From CAZFZQ01 sp964522845 (GTDB taxonomy: Bacteria; Patescibacteriota; Patescibacteriia; GCA-002772895): a DNA stretch of 7,416 nt. The stretch's first letter is position 1. Every line of letters begins with the position of its first letter. The notes beneath the pieces were generated by a model. The model saw nothing but the letters and a program-made list of their open reading frames with translations, did not search any database and was not told the origin of the DNA. The stretch is from assembly GCA_964522845.1 (NCBI GenBank), contig CAZFZQ010000042.1:1-7416 (forward strand), in the 5' to 3' direction. Of this stretch, positions 5,968-7,416 are shown in pieces. A program made the position numbers and the translations under genes.

Positions 5968-6276
5968 ATGTCAAAAGAAAAAATGCCCGAGTCAAAAAGT
6001 TCAGCAATGGCTAAAGTAGATACAAAAATAGTAAAATCTCACAAAAAAATAAAGAAGGAGGATTTAGCTTTTATTCAGCCCACGAAACCAATGACTGCTA
6101 AAGAAGTTTTGGAAGAAGTGGAAGCACAAGGTATGAGGGTGCTGACAATAGAGGAGTTGCGGGATTTAATTGATCAAGAACAGCCAAAAATAATAGAACC
6201 CAGGGGTAGGGTTATTGATGTAGACTCCGAAGAACCCAAAAAATTAAAATCTTCGCCAAAACTTTTGAAGGAATAG
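5968..6276 (+). CDS. Small charged hypothetical protein (102 aa)
   Basis: I do not recognise this protein. The ATG at 5968 is preferred over a TTG at 5959. The first 35 residues or so are lysine-rich and probably disordered. A central segment, TAKEVLEEVEAQGMRVLTIEELRDLIDQ, reads as two amphipathic helices around a short strand. The tail is again charged and proline/lysine-rich. There is no signal peptide, membrane segment or cysteine. The ORF ends 10 nt before the M16 peptidase start, so co-transcription is likely. The codon pattern is clean and the gene begins 17 nt after the glyS remnant. Confidence 0.65.
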   Translation: MSKEKMPESKSSAMAKVDTKIVKSHKKIKKEDLAFIQPTKPMTAKEVLEEVEAQGMRVLTIEELRDLIDQEQPKIIEPRGRVIDVDSEEPKKLKSSPKLLKE

Positions 6277-6286
6277 TTTTAATTTC

Positions 6287-7416
6287 ATGCAATTTCAAAA
6301 ACACATTTTAAAAAACGGTGCTCGCCTAATTGTCGCGCCGATGAAAGACACGCAGACGTTCACGATTCTTGTGCTTTTTAAGGTTGGGTCAAGATACGAA
6401 ACCAAAGACATCAATGGCATTTCGCATTACATTGAGCATTTGATGTTCAAAGGCACGAAAAAACGGCCGAATACGCTTTCGATTTCCAAAGAATTGGACG
6501 GCTACGGCGCGGAATACAACGCTTTCACGGGCAAGGACTACACCGGCTATTATGTAAAAATCAACGCCGAGAAAAAAGAAAAAGCCATGGAGATTTTGTC
6601 CGACATGCTGAACAATTCCAAATTTGACGAAAAAGAATTGAACCGCGAGCGCAATGTAATAATAGAAGAAATCCACATGTACCGCGACAACCCCATGATG
6701 CATATTGAGGATATGATTGAGATGGAAATTTTTGGCGGGTCGCCATTGGGCTGGTCTATCGCGGGCGACGAGGCATCGATGGGAAAAATCGGGCGCAAAG
6801 AAATAATGGAATATCATTCTAAGCAATACATTCCAAAAAATACGGTCGTGATTATGGCAGGAAATATGAATGGCGCAGATCCGCAGGCGATGGCCGAGCG
6901 GTATTTTGGTATTGCGAAATCCGCAGACGCGATGACGGATTTTCCAAAGTTTCCCGGCAAATTTTCACAGAAAATAAAATTAGAATACAAAGACACGGGG
7001 CAATTTCAGCTGGCGCTGGCCTTTCCCGGATTAAAATACAAAGACCCGATGATGCCGGCGTTAAATCTTTTGTGCAATATCCTGGGCGGAACAATGTCAT
7101 CCCGGCTTTTTATAAAAGTCCGCGAGCGCAAGGGCCTGGCGTATTTCGTGCGCGCGGAAAATTCGCCGTACGCCGACACGGGCGCGGTCGTGATTCGCGC
7201 GGGATTGAATAAAGGAAATTTATCTTTGGCTATCAAAACGATTTTGGCGGAACTTGATGACTTGAAAAAGAAAGGCGTGACTGCCAAAGAACTCGCGCGC
7301 GCCAAAGACAATATCAAAGGCGGAACGATTTTGGGGCTGGAAGAGTCCAGCGAAATCGCGGGCTGGCTGGGACGGCAGGAACTTTTGAAAAACGAAATTC
7401 TAACGCTGGAAGAAAG
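6287..7416 (+). CDS. M16-family zinc metallopeptidase, 3' partial
   Basis: The reading frame from the ATG at 6287 runs open to the window edge (376 codons seen; the family is usually about 410-430 aa), so only a short C-terminal part is missing. The inverted zinc motif HxxEH is HYIEH at residues 47-51, and the third ligand is E128 in VIIEEIHMYRDNP. Exactly 76 residues separate them, as in mitochondrial processing peptidase-like M16B enzymes. The N-terminal strand RLIVAPMKDTQTFTILVLFKVGSRYE, GGTMSSRLFIKVRERKGLAYFV and the following YADTGAVVIRAG are standard for the two-domain M16 fold, with R/Y substrate-binding residues in the second half. No signal peptide is present, so it probably acts in the cytoplasm on peptides or small proteins. 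No Shine-Dalgarno sequence is well placed. The catalytic residues are intact, so this is the active-type subunit. Confidence 0.95.
   Translation, partial: MQFQKHILKNGARLIVAPMKDTQTFTILVLFKVGSRYETKDINGISHYIEHLMFKGTKKRPNTLSISKELDGYGAEYNAFTGKDYTGYYVKINAEKKEKAMEILSDMLNNSKFDEKELNRERNVIIEEIHMYRDNPMMHIEDMIEMEIFGGSPLGWSIAGDEASMGKIGRKEIMEYHSKQYIPKNTVVIMAGNMNGADPQAMAERYFGIAKSADAMTDFPKFPGKFSQKIKLEYKDTGQFQLALAFPGLKYKDPMMPALNLLCNILGGTMSSRLFIKVRERKGLAYFVRAENSPYADTGAVVIRAGLNKGNLSLAIKTILAELDDLKKKGVTAKELARAKDNIKGGTILGLEESSEIAGWLGRQELLKNEILTLEE

Noticed and set aside
5714..6007. 97-aa minus-strand ORF across the glyS remnant
   Set aside because: It spans the end of one gene, the pseudogene, its palindromic insert and the start of the next gene; no recognisable domain and no reason to be coding.
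6389..6826. 145-aa ORF on the minus strand
   Set aside because: It is antisense to the M16 peptidase catalytic region, whose HxxEH-x76-E motif fixes the coding strand; the translation is Phe/His/Val-rich shadow sequence.
1..7416. CRISPR arrays, tRNA or rRNA genes, integrase or transposase genes
   Set aside because: I saw no regularly spaced direct repeats, no cloverleaf or rRNA-like sequence, and no recombinase motifs in any frame that looks coding.

Overview
The window reads as a chromosomal stretch from a bacterium with a compact, fairly AT-rich genome. I think a member of the Candidate Phyla Radiation (Patescibacteria) is most likely. That rests on style rather than on a marker gene: short genes, weak or absent Shine-Dalgarno sequences, a single-chain GlyRS, a lipoprotein-like Asp-box propeller, a PdaC-like membrane protein, and GC-rich REP-like palindromes between genes. 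UGA is used as an ordinary stop (glyS and two accessory genes), which argues against the UGA=Gly lineages (Gracilibacteria, Absconditabacteria).

All genes are on the + strand. Left flank (1-3099): the 3' part of an exported beta-propeller protein with Asp-box repeats; an intergenic region with a perfect 13-bp inverted repeat; frr (ribosome recycling factor); a REP-like palindrome; and glyS (glycyl-tRNA synthetase). Right flank (5968-7416): a small charged hypothetical protein and the 5' part of an M16 zinc peptidase with a perfect HxxEH-x76-E site.

Between the flanks is an accessory block of about 2.6 kb (3100 to about 5737), visibly more AT-rich than frr, glyS and the peptidase. It carries a toxin-first HigB/HigA-type toxin-antitoxin pair, a 67-aa ORF, a 323-aa protein ending in an L,D-transpeptidase-like H-x-G...S-x-G-C motif, and a 245-aa membrane-anchored PdaC/RsiV-like protein. 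The main structural observation is that the block is bracketed by two copies of the 3' end of glyS. One is the live gene end. The other is a decayed copy at about 5725-5950, interrupted by a REP-like insert but still ending in a readable GlyRS C-terminus. The two copies are only about 83% identical over the collinear tail, so this is an old event or one involving a diverged donor. It looks like insertion into, or recombination at, the 3' end of glyS.

The left edge of the block also holds a consensus promoter (TTGACA-17-TATAAT) whose spacer is almost filled by a perfect 16-bp palindrome. The toxin start codon lies inside this promoter/operator. A transcript from it would therefore lack the toxin start but keep the antitoxin. 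This is the most interesting regulatory hypothesis in the window. The transpeptidase-like gene and its membrane-anchored partner form a tight two-gene unit that could be a cell-wall enzyme with a partner or inhibitor, or an effector-immunity pair. That functional reading is inference.
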